Shown: one piece after another, positions 1-4,623 of the stretch
How the letters are laid out: the number at the start of each line of letters is the position of its first letter
Numbering within the stretch: the first letter of the stretch is position 1
Origin: Candidatus Methylomirabilota bacterium
GTDB lineage: Bacteria; Methylomirabilota; Methylomirabilia; Methylomirabilales; 2-02-FULL-66-22
DNA: 5,801 nt
Direction: 5' to 3'
Assembly: GCA_016208645.1 (NCBI GenBank)
Contig: JACQXP010000386.1
Location: forward strand, 1 to 5,801
Made by a program: the position numbers and the translations under genes
The notes under the pieces: generated by a model
What the model was told of the DNA's origin: nothing
Database searches by the model: none
What the model saw: only the letters and a program-made list of their open reading frames with translations

Positions 1-111
1 GCCGAGTTGATCCTGACGGGGAAGACCTCGATTGACATCAGCCCCTTCGGTCTCGACCGGTTCCGGACGGGGCGGACCGTGCTGGAACCGATGACGATGC
101 ATCAGGCCTAG
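1..111 (+). CDS. C-terminal end of a probable FAD-dependent oxidoreductase (DAO / sarcosine oxidase beta-like), partial
   Basis: Frame 1 is open from the first base to a TAG at 109-111, giving the last 36 residues of a protein whose start lies outside the window. The segment contains ELILTG, then SIDISPFGLDRF, close to the C-terminal pattern (ELI..G....D..PF...RF) of DAO-family flavoenzymes such as sarcosine oxidase beta and glycine/D-amino-acid oxidases. These enzymes oxidise a C-N bond with FAD and pass electrons to oxygen or to a dehydrogenase partner. Only the tail is present, so the FAD-binding GxGxxG motif cannot be checked and the substrate is unknown. The heptamer repeat region begins within a few bases of the stop codon, so the last residues could have been altered by that insertion. 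Confidence 0.6.
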   Translation, partial: AELILTGKTSIDISPFGLDRFRTGRTVLEPMTMHQA

Positions 112-118
112 GGGCTGC

Positions 119-290
119 GGTTCGAGGTTCGAGGTGCTGCGGTAAGGAAAGGTTCAACGTACTGCGATCCAAGGTGCTGCGGTTGACTACACCAACCTCG
201 AACCTCGGTAAAGAACGGTTCGAGGTGCTGCGGATGAGAACACGAACCGCGAACTTCGAACAGACAACCTCGAACTTCGAACCTTGAATG
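119..290 (+). repeat. Left heptamer array, changing strand orientation midway
   Basis: The left part reads on the + strand as GGTTCGA-GGTTCGA followed by GGTGCTGCGG. A 17-bp block, GGTTCGAGGTGCTGCGG, occurs identically at 126-142 and 217-233, a displacement of 91 bases (13 x 7). A degraded copy ending in AAGGTGCTGCGG is at 171-182. A looser 26-bp copy pair (21 of 26 identical) lies at 141-166 and 207-232. CCTCGAACCTCGG at 196-208 is in the opposite orientation and can pair with the GGTTCGAGG blocks. From 245 to 286 the array is in phase as AACCGCG, AACTTCG, AACAGAC, AACCTCG, AACTTCG, AACCTTG. A TTGACT at 183-188 could serve as a -35 box for the following gene, but no good -10 is evident. Confidence 0.8.
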
Positions 291-312
291 CCTTGACCAG
301 AAGGAGGCCGCC

Positions 313-747
313 ATGGCGAAGATCGAGCGGTTCGAGGACATCGAGGCCTGGAAGGAAGCACGGAAGCTAGCGCGCGATATCTATGAGGTCACGAGGCGGG
401 GCGGGTTCCGACAGGATCGGGATCTGCAGGATCAGTTACGACGAGCCGCCGTGTCGGTCATGGCAAACATCGCCGAGGGATTCGATGCCGGATCGACCCA
501 GGAGTTCCAGCGATTCCTTCTCTACGCGTTGCGATCGAGCTCCGAGGTGCAGTCTCACCTCTACGTCGCATTGGACCAAGGCTATCTGGACGACAAATGG
601 TTCGCACTGCTGTATGATCGGTCACGATCTGTGAAAAATCTCATCGGCGGGTTTCGCCGGTACCTGCGATCGGCCACACTTGCCCGTTCGGGAAGTCGCA
701 CTTCCACTTCAACCGCCAGGCTCGAATCTCGAACGGGAAACCGCTAA
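313..747 (+). CDS. Four-helix-bundle protein, S23 / 23S rRNA-intervening-sequence family (Avd-like)
   Basis: The 144-residue protein begins at an ATG with a strong Shine-Dalgarno AAGGAGG (301-307) five bases upstream. The family pattern is clear: RFEDIEAWKEARKLARDIYE (6-25) is helix 1, LRRAAVSVMANIAEG (42-56) holds the conserved RRA.S...NIAEG core of helix 2, and EFQRFLLYALRSSSEVQSHL (64-83) is helix 3 with its usual F..FL..A..S..E pattern. A fourth helix runs from about 92 to 121. The family includes proteins encoded in 23S rRNA intervening sequences and Avd, the nucleic-acid-binding accessory protein of diversity-generating retroelements; many free-standing members have no known role. Here there is no 23S rRNA or reverse transcriptase nearby. 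The usual domain ends near residue 121. The remaining 23 residues are Ser/Thr/Arg-rich, and the last 12 or so are encoded by degenerate heptamer repeat, so the repeat appears to have supplied the C-terminus and the stop codon. Family assignment is confident; function is unknown. Confidence 0.88.
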   Translation: MAKIERFEDIEAWKEARKLARDIYEVTRRGGFRQDRDLQDQLRRAAVSVMANIAEGFDAGSTQEFQRFLLYALRSSSEVQSHLYVALDQGYLDDKWFALLYDRSRSVKNLIGGFRRYLRSATLARSGSRTSTSTARLESRTGNR

Positions 748-821
748 CCGTGGCTCCAGAACCTCGAACCATGAACCTCGAACCGTGAACCTCGAACCTC
801 GAACCGTGAACCTCGAACCGA
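710..821 (+). repeat. Right heptamer array (GAACCNN units) running into the peptidase gene
   Basis: From 759 to 821 there are nine consecutive in-phase heptamers, each starting GAACC: CTC, AT, CTC, GT, CTC, CTC, GT, CTC and GA variants of the last two to three positions. The same phase can be followed upstream in increasingly degenerate form to about 710 (for example GAATCTC at 724-730, GAACGGG at 731-737, TAACCGT at 745-751), giving about 16 heptads in all. The TAA stop of the four-helix gene (745-747) lies inside this array. Since 7 is not a multiple of 3, three heptads make one 21-base coding period. In the peptidase frame this reads as repeated NLEPRTV. The array ends at about 821, twelve bases before the first ATG in the peptidase frame. 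Confidence 0.88.
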
Positions 822-832
822 AGATCCTCCTG

Positions 833-1831
833 ATGTCGGACCTGGAGCTGGACCGGGCGCGCGCCCAGGCCGCCGTGGATACGGTCCTGCCGATCCGGCG
901 GTACGAGGACCGGGCCAAGGCGGCGGGCCTCGAGCGTCCCGGGGTGGCGGACGCGCTCTGCGAACTGCTGGAGGAGCGGCTAATCCGCAGCCTCCTGGTG
1001 CCGGGGGGCTTTGCCGTCGAGTACGCCGACCGGCTCCGCGAGCGAGGACTGACCCTGACGGTCAAGCCGGAGCCGTTCTTCGAAGGGCGGCTGGTGAAGT
1101 CGCCCAGCGAGGTCGAGGCCATCACGGCCGCCCTGCGGCGAACCGAGGCCGCCATGGATGCGGCCGTCGGGGCGATCCGCGAGGCCGAGGTGCGCGACGA
1201 TCTGCTCTGGTGGCAGGGGAGGGTCCTGACGGCCGAAGAGATCAAGCGGCTCATCGCCAGGCAGCTCCTGGATGACGGCCTGATCGCCCAGCACACCATC
1301 GTCGCCTGCGGCGAGGATGGCTGCGATCCGCACAACGAGGGGAGCGGCCCGCTGCGGCCGGGGCGTTCCATCATCATTGACATCTTCCCGCGCGATATGG
1401 AGACGCGCTATTTCGGAGACCTGACGCGGACCGTGGTCAAGGGCCGCGCCCCGGAGGCGCTGCGCCGGATATACCACGCCGTCCTGGCGGGACAGGAGTG
1501 CGCCTTCCGGTCCATCCGGGACGGGGCCGAGGGCGAGGTGGTCCACCAGGCGGTCCAGCGGACACTGGAGGAGAATGGATTCCAGACCGGCGAGGTGGAC
1601 GGCCGGATGCAGGGCTTCTTCCACGGAACGGGCCATGGCCTCGGCCTGGACATCCACGAACTGCCGAGGGTCTCGAAGGCGAAGGCCACGCTCCGCGCCG
1701 GGAATGTTGTCACGGTCGAGCCCGGGCTGTATTATCCCGCTGTGGGAGGCGTCCGCATCGAGGATGTGGTCGTGGTGACCGAGGGTGGGTGCCGGAACCT
1801 CACGAAGTATCCCAAGGAGCTGGAGGTCTAG
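833..1831 (+). CDS. M24 family metallopeptidase (Xaa-Pro aminopeptidase/dipeptidase type), apparently 5'-truncated
   Basis: From the ATG at 833 this is 332 residues. The C-terminal pita-bread domain is intact, with all five dimetal ligands of the M24 family in place: Asp183 (in IIIDIFPR), Asp196 (in FGDLTRT), His268 (in GTGHGLG), Glu296 (in VEPGLY) and Glu310 (in RIEDVVVV). Such enzymes cleave Xaa-Pro bonds, or in related branches creatine-like substrates, in the cytoplasm; the exact substrate is not determinable. The N-terminal creatinase-like domain is short: about 88 residues precede the KSPSEVEAI linker, against roughly 120-135 usually. In relatives as I recall them, LLMSDLELDRARAQ is an internal strand and helix, not a start. 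The ATG has no Shine-Dalgarno. The frame stays open upstream through the heptamers to an ATG at 680 inside the four-helix gene, and in-frame GTGs occur at 785 and 806, so translation may begin in repeat DNA or depend on coupling to the upstream gene. The next gene abuts its stop. Confidence 0.85.
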   Translation: MSDLELDRARAQAAVDTVLPIRRYEDRAKAAGLERPGVADALCELLEERLIRSLLVPGGFAVEYADRLRERGLTLTVKPEPFFEGRLVKSPSEVEAITAALRRTEAAMDAAVGAIREAEVRDDLLWWQGRVLTAEEIKRLIARQLLDDGLIAQHTIVACGEDGCDPHNEGSGPLRPGRSIIIDIFPRDMETRYFGDLTRTVVKGRAPEALRRIYHAVLAGQECAFRSIRDGAEGEVVHQAVQRTLEENGFQTGEVDGRMQGFFHGTGHGLGLDIHELPRVSKAKATLRAGNVVTVEPGLYYPAVGGVRIEDVVVVTEGGCRNLTKYPKELEV

Positions 1832-2167
1832 ATGCCGGATCTTCGCTACCGGACCTTTCGCATGAAGGTGTACGCGCGCCTGTGCCCGCCGGACCTCACG
1901 CCGCAGGAGCGTGAAGGATTCGTGACCCTCCTGGACCGGATGGACGAGGACGGGATGGAGGGCTTCTTCGACGAGCGCCCCCTGGAGCCGCAGATCAAGC
2001 GCGTGGTGCGGATCCTGAAAGAGGCGCGGGATCTGGGAGACCGGATCAACGTGCTGGACCGCACCCTGCCGGTGCTTCCCCACGCCGAGATCACGGAGTA
2101 CTATATCCGTCTCCGGGCGTTGGGGAACGAGATCGGGGATCTCGAGGCGGCCGGGATCCTGAAGTAG
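1832..2167 (+). CDS. Conserved-looking hypothetical protein, 111 residues
   Basis: The ATG directly follows the TAG of the peptidase gene with no gap. A GGAGGT at 1822-1827, inside the peptidase's last codons, is well placed as its ribosome-binding site, so the two genes are probably translationally coupled. The product is charged and probably mostly helical, with no signal peptide or membrane segment. Visible landmarks are LTPQEREGFVTLLDRMDEDG (about 23-42), which looks like a helix-turn-helix-shaped acidic stretch, and EITEYYIRLRALGNEIGDLE near the C-terminus. I do not recognise a family. GC-rich third positions and tight spacing support a real gene; a role connected with the peptidase or the following membrane protein is only a guess from context. 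Confidence 0.75.
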   Translation: MPDLRYRTFRMKVYARLCPPDLTPQEREGFVTLLDRMDEDGMEGFFDERPLEPQIKRVVRILKEARDLGDRINVLDRTLPVLPHAEITEYYIRLRALGNEIGDLEAAGILK

Positions 2168-2179
2168 GAAGGAGCGGCC

Positions 2180-2449
2180 GTGGCGAAAGCCTACCAGGGG
2201 CCGAGCCTGTACGGCGTGTGCTTCGGTACCCTGTGGATCGCGATGCTGCTGGGGCTTTTCGGGACCATGCTGTCTGCCTATGGCAGACTGTGGGGCGTGG
2301 CGGGATTGGCGTTCGGCATGGCCTTGCTCCCCATTTCGGCCCCGGCCTATCCGATCATCTCCTGGTACACTGGCACCGGGTTCCCGTGGGTATGGACCAT
2401 CGGCCTGGTGCTGTCCATCGCGATGGGAAATATCCTCCTCCGGGATTGA
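2180..2449 (+). CDS. Small hypothetical integral membrane protein, 89 residues
   Basis: It starts at a GTG with AGGAG (2170-2174) five bases upstream, twelve bases after the preceding stop. The sequence has three likely membrane segments: about residues 9-31 (YGVCFGTLWIAMLLGLFGTM), about 38-60 (WGVAGLAFGMALLPISAPAY) and about 68-86 (WVWTIGLVLSIAMGNILL), with short polar loops and no cleavable signal peptide. I do not recognise the family. It is the last gene of the run that begins with the peptidase; the following promoter at 2460-2488 marks a new transcription unit. A perfect short hairpin, GTCTGCC-TAT-GGCAGAC (2272-2288), lies within the coding sequence for the first loop. Confidence 0.7.
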   Translation: MAKAYQGPSLYGVCFGTLWIAMLLGLFGTMLSAYGRLWGVAGLAFGMALLPISAPAYPIISWYTGTGFPWVWTIGLVLSIAMGNILLRD

Positions 2450-2459
2450 GGACGACACC

Positions 2460-2488
2460 TTGACGTGAACGTGAGAGTTTGGTATATT
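2460..2488 (+). promoter_or_regulatory. Sigma70-type promoter for the merR-like gene
   Basis: TTGACG (2460-2465) and TATATT (2483-2488) are separated by 17 bases, an optimal spacing with near-consensus hexamers. The expected transcription start is near 2495. That leaves a leader of about 45 bases to the ATG at 2542 and excludes the in-frame TTG at 2479 as the start. The A+T content here is a clear departure from the GC-rich surroundings. Confidence 0.75.
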
Positions 2489-2541
2489 CTGGACGGCTTC
2501 ACTCGCGTATTCGCGCCGATGAAATTTGGGTGGACCGCCAG

Positions 2542-3042
2542 ATGGCAGACGGAAAGCGCGAGGGAAATAACGGGCGACTCATGCGCATTGGCGATCTCGC
2601 CAGAAAGGCCGGGACGACCATGCGCACGATCCGCTACTACGAGCAGCTCGGGTTGATCGCCCCCGCCACCCGGACCAAGGGAGGGTTCCGCCTCTACGAG
2701 GAGGACGAGCTCCGGAAGCTCCGTCTGATCAAGAACCTCCAGCTCGTGGATACGCCCCTGGCGCAGGTGAAGGCTTTCCTGGATCAGCGCCAGCGGGGGC
2801 GGGTGGCCTCGGACATTGCCCCGGGCATCAGCCGATTGCTTCAGCAGCAATTGCGGGAGGTGGAGAAGCGCATCGCGCAGTATGGGGCAATGCAGGCCTC
2901 GCTCCAGGAGACGATCGAGATCCTGCGCTGTTGCGCGGACTGCTCGCTCGAACCGGGCCCCGAGGTGTGTCCTCGTTGCCCGGTGATCACGTCCCGCCCC
3001 GGGATCCCCCTGCACATGCAGGCGATCATCGAGGCGGCGTGA
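2542..3042 (+). CDS. MerR-family transcriptional regulator with C-terminal cysteine cluster
   Basis: From the ATG at 2542 the product is 166 residues; from the alternative ATG at 2581 it is 153. GGTGG (2529-2533) eight bases before the first ATG favours it, whereas the second gives the classical MerR start directly at the helix-turn-helix. In the shorter numbering, MRIGDLARKAGTTMRTIRYY (1-20) is the MerR winged-helix motif, followed by the wing (GGFRLYEEDE, 34-43), a domain with LRLIKNLQL, and a long dimerisation helix (about 85-116). The effector region contains Cys117, Cys118, Cys121, Cys130 and Cys133 (CCADC, eight residues, then CPRC). Such a cluster could bind zinc, another metal or an Fe-S cluster; the spacing is not that of SoxR. 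MerR proteins bend DNA at promoters with long spacers. The next gene encodes an Fe-S carrier, the natural candidate target. Confidence 0.9.
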   Translation: MADGKREGNNGRLMRIGDLARKAGTTMRTIRYYEQLGLIAPATRTKGGFRLYEEDELRKLRLIKNLQLVDTPLAQVKAFLDQRQRGRVASDIAPGISRLLQQQLREVEKRIAQYGAMQASLQETIEILRCCADCSLEPGPEVCPRCPVITSRPGIPLHMQAIIEAA

Positions 3043-3105
3043 CGACGAGTCCGGCAATCCCGCGTGTCGCAACAGGAGTGTGGGAACCCGCGGGGCGCCC
3101 CGGCC

Positions 3106-3134
3106 TTGACAGGGTCAGGCGGGGGGGCCCCTGA
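3106..3134 (+). promoter_or_regulatory. Possible promoter/operator of erpA with dyad downstream of a consensus -35
   Basis: A perfect TTGACA (3106-3111) lies 61 bases before the erpA-like ATG. Immediately downstream is a dyad, TCAGG (3115-3119) and CCTGA (3130-3134), ten bases apart. A dyad between the -35 box and an over-spaced -10 is the usual operator layout for MerR proteins, and a MerR gene is directly upstream. No convincing -10 is visible (CTGATT at a spacing of 19 is poor), so this remains tentative. Confidence 0.35.
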
Positions 3135-3172
3135 TTCGGACAACACCATAGGACGACAGGAGGAGAGCGCAC

Positions 3173-3496
3173 ATGATCACCGTGACATCCCTGGCCGCCG
3201 AGAAGATCAAGGGGATCAAGGCTGCCCAGGCCGCCCCGGCCGAGGTCGGGCTCCGCATCCGGGTGGTGGGGGGCGGCTGTTCCGGCTTCCAGTACCAGTT
3301 GGCCTTCGACGCCCCCCAGCCCGACGACCAGGTCTTCGAGCAGGACGGGGTGACGGTCCTGGTAGACCCGAAGTCCTTCCTCTACCTCAGCGGGACCGAG
3401 CTCGACTACGTGGACGGGCTCACCGGGGCCGGCTTCACCATGAAGAACCCCAACGCCAAGGGCTCCTGCGGCTGCGGGTCCAGCTTCACGGCGTAG
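3173..3496 (+). CDS. erpA: ErpA/IscA-type iron-sulfur cluster carrier (A-type carrier, HesB family)
   Basis: The 107-residue protein has a strong ribosome-binding site, AGGAGG (3158-3163), nine bases before the ATG. The three cluster-binding cysteines of A-type carriers are present: Cys36 in GGGCSGFQY, and Cys99 and Cys101 in the C-terminal SCGCGSSF. FQY after the first cysteine and the NPNAKGSCGCGSSF ending resemble ErpA more than IscA or SufA, though these are not always separable by sequence. The length is standard. A-type carriers accept [2Fe-2S] or [4Fe-4S] clusters from the ISC or SUF scaffold and pass them to apoproteins in the cytoplasm. The MerR regulator upstream and the Fe-S enzymes downstream (NuoB, and KorA, whose holoenzyme reduces ferredoxin) make a coherent neighbourhood. 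No U-tract terminator follows. Confidence 0.93.
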   Translation: MITVTSLAAEKIKGIKAAQAAPAEVGLRIRVVGGGCSGFQYQLAFDAPQPDDQVFEQDGVTVLVDPKSFLYLSGTELDYVDGLTGAGFTMKNPNAKGSCGCGSSFTA

Positions 3497-3554
3497 GACG
3501 GCGGATCCCGGTTTGTTCGCGTGGACCTTCGGGGGGGTGCCCGGGGGGTAGCCT

Positions 3555-3621
3555 GTCCAGCCTGCCCATCCGGAACGCGGTCGCTACGCTTCGGCATCGT
3601 GGGCAGGCCGGGGTGCTGGAC
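3555..3621. repeat. Imperfect inverted repeat in the erpA-nuoB intergenic region
   Basis: GTCCAGCCTGCCCA (3555-3568) pairs with TGGGCAGG (3600-3607) and, after a seven-base bulge, GCTGGAC (3615-3621). This gives a 14-15 bp interrupted stem around a loop of about 31 bases. The flanks 3497-3554 and 3622-3657 contain long G runs but no open reading frame with coding character. The stem has no U-tract, so it is not a typical intrinsic terminator. It may be a structured RNA 3' end of erpA or the remains of a small repeat element. Confidence 0.5.
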
Positions 3622-3657
3622 GAGCCGGGGGCGATCGGGCCAGACCGCCATCGCCGT

Positions 3658-3832
3658 CTAGCCAGGATTATTCATTCACGAAGGCGCCCTGGCACCCTCA
3701 CCCGCGCCCTCTCCCACACCCAGAGGGTACCCGGGAGAGGGGCACAATTCTTGATGCCCTCTCCCCACCGCAGGGACAGAGTGAGGGGGCAGCCCCGAGG
3801 CACGACGCCAGTTCACGAATAATCAGGGCTAG
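3658..3832. mobile_element. MITE-like non-coding element with 16-bp terminal inverted repeats
   Basis: CTAGCCAGGATTATTC (3658-3673) and GAATAATCAGGGCTAG (3817-3832) are inverted copies matching at 14 of 16 positions. The AT-rich core GATTATTC/GAATAATC is perfect. The outer CTAG is palindromic, so it could be a duplicated target or part of the repeat. Inside are CCCTCAC (3695-3701) and GTGAGGG (3781-3787), enclosing CCCTCTCCC (3707-3715), GGGAGAGGG (3733-3741) and a second CCCTCTCCC (3757-3765). The middle block can pair with either neighbour, giving two alternative hairpins. The 175 bp contain no gene. The form suits a miniature inverted-repeat transposable element or a repeat of similar spread. 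Its parent transposase is not visible here. Confidence 0.65.
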
Positions 3833-3894
3833 GTGTTTCGCGCAGTCGCAGAGGAATGTCTGCGTTGGATCATCCCTCTGAAAGGGGGCACGCG

Positions 3895-4443
3895 ATGCGC
3901 ACGGAGTTGGCGACCGCGCCGGGGGTCAGCGCGGCGGAGGTCGCCGAGGTCGAGCGGGGCATCCTGCTCACCTCGCTGGACAAGATGGTGAACTGGGCCC
4001 GGCGGTCCTCGATCTGGCCGGCCACCTTCGGGCTCGCCTGCTGCGCCATCGAGATGATGGCGACGGGCGCCTCCCGATTCGACCTGGCCCGCTTCGGGGC
4101 CGAGGTCTTCCGGGCCTCGCCGCGCCAGGCGGACCTGATGATCGTGGCCGGCCGGGTGAGCCGGAAGATGGCCCCGGTCCTGCGCAAGATCTACGACCAG
4201 ATGCCCGATCCCAAGTGGGTGATCTCCATGGGGGCCTGCGCATCGTGCGGCGGGGTCTTCAACACCTACACGATCGTACAGGGGGTCGACCAGGTGGTCC
4301 CCGTGGACGTGTACGTCCCCGGCTGCCCGCCGCGGCCGGAGCAGCTCATCCACGGGATCATGCTGCTGCAGGAAAAGATCACAAACGAGCGGCACAGCCG
4401 GAAGGACCTGATCAGCCTGCCATGGGAGAGTGCCCGCGCCTGA
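3895..4443 (+). CDS. nuoB: NADH-quinone oxidoreductase subunit B (complex I, N2 cluster subunit)
   Basis: From the ATG at 3895 (AAGGGGG at 3881-3887 upstream) the protein is 182 residues, normal for NuoB. An in-frame ATG at 3856 would add 13 residues, but its GAGGA is directly adjacent, so it is less likely. The four ligands of the N2 [4Fe-4S] cluster are present: Cys49 and Cys50 in GLACCAIEMM, Cys115 in GACASCGG, and Cys144 in VPGCPPRPE. Cys118 is an extra cysteine next to Cys115. NuoB sits at the end of the electron wire in the peripheral arm at the membrane and hands electrons to quinone. No nuoA lies upstream and no nuoC downstream; the next gene is korA. It could be a second NuoB copy or part of a dispersed complex I. 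The homologous small subunits of energy-converting hydrogenases share the motifs, but the sequence fits NuoB best. Confidence 0.92.
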   Translation: MRTELATAPGVSAAEVAEVERGILLTSLDKMVNWARRSSIWPATFGLACCAIEMMATGASRFDLARFGAEVFRASPRQADLMIVAGRVSRKMAPVLRKIYDQMPDPKWVISMGACASCGGVFNTYTIVQGVDQVVPVDVYVPGCPPRPEQLIHGIMLLQEKITNERHSRKDLISLPWESARA

Positions 4444-4623
4444 GGGCGGGCCGGGGATCGGTTGGCGGTCCAGTTTCACCGAACGGCGGAACACGGGGCA
4501 GCCCCGGGCGGTAGCTTCGCGTGAGGGGACGGGCGGAGAGGGAGAGCCGGTTTCGGGAGGGGGAGGGCCTGGCGGCCCGGCCCCCGCAATCAACCGCGGG
4601 GTGAAGAGGAGCGCAAGGAACCC
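4444..4623 (+). promoter_or_regulatory. G-rich leader region between nuoB and korA, with a hairpin near korA
   Basis: This 180-base gap has no gene. It is purine- and G-rich, with runs of three or more G at 4525-4528, 4531-4533, 4540-4542, 4555-4557, 4559-4563 and 4565-4567. A hairpin, CCCCGC (4582-4587) and GCGGGG (4596-4601) with loop AATCAACC, lies 22 bases before the korA start. No recognisable promoter hexamers or U-tract terminator are seen. Whether nuoB and korA are cotranscribed cannot be decided. Confidence 0.35.

Larger units (their letters stand above)
112..821 (+). mobile_element. Candidate composite element: S23-type four-helix-bundle gene between inverted heptamer arrays
   Basis: About 710 bp separate the oxidoreductase stop codon from sequence that resumes as typical M24 peptidase. 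The interval consists of a left heptamer array, one gene (313-747) and a right heptamer array. The outer left array reads GGTTCGAGGTTCGAGG at 119-134. Its exact reverse complement is at 790-805, so the ends form a 16-bp perfect inverted repeat. No transposase, reverse transcriptase or recombinase is present, and no target-site duplication is obvious. The only protein inside is a small helical bundle related to Avd/S23 proteins, which have no known transposase activity. The unit character is therefore inferred from the layout and from the truncated neighbour. Alternatively, the repeats may simply have expanded around a resident gene. Confidence 0.5.

Noticed and set aside
313..747. 23S rRNA intervening sequence
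   Set aside because: Although the protein is of the family found in such sequences, its flanks are protein-coding genes and repeats, with no rRNA sequence on either side.
759..821. CRISPR array
   Set aside because: The units are contiguous 7-base repeats without spacers, and no cas gene is present.
112..821. Diversity-generating retroelement around the Avd-like gene
   Set aside because: No reverse transcriptase, no template/variable repeat pair with adenine-specific differences, and no C-type lectin target are visible. The family link of the protein alone is not enough.
2272..2288. Perfect 7-bp hairpin inside the small membrane protein gene
   Set aside because: A single short palindrome in GC-rich coding DNA is expected by chance, and nothing else points to a regulatory role.
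980..2458. Long open frame (492 codons) on the minus strand
   Set aside because: It lies antisense to the peptidase and the two following genes, whose plus-strand products carry conserved catalytic motifs or good ribosome-binding sites. Its translation is rich in Arg, Pro, His and Gly, as expected for an antisense frame in GC-rich DNA.
3707..3741. Intrinsic terminator for erpA
   Set aside because: The CCCTCTCCC/GGGAGAGGG hairpin is strong but is not followed by a U-tract, lies more than 200 bases after the stop codon, and sits within an element with its own terminal repeats.
3064..3822. 252-codon plus-strand frame spanning erpA and the intergenic repeats
   Set aside because: It overlaps erpA in another frame and continues through the inverted-repeat elements. 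The product is Arg/Gly/Pro-rich with no domain pattern, and the true erpA frame has all three ligand cysteines.
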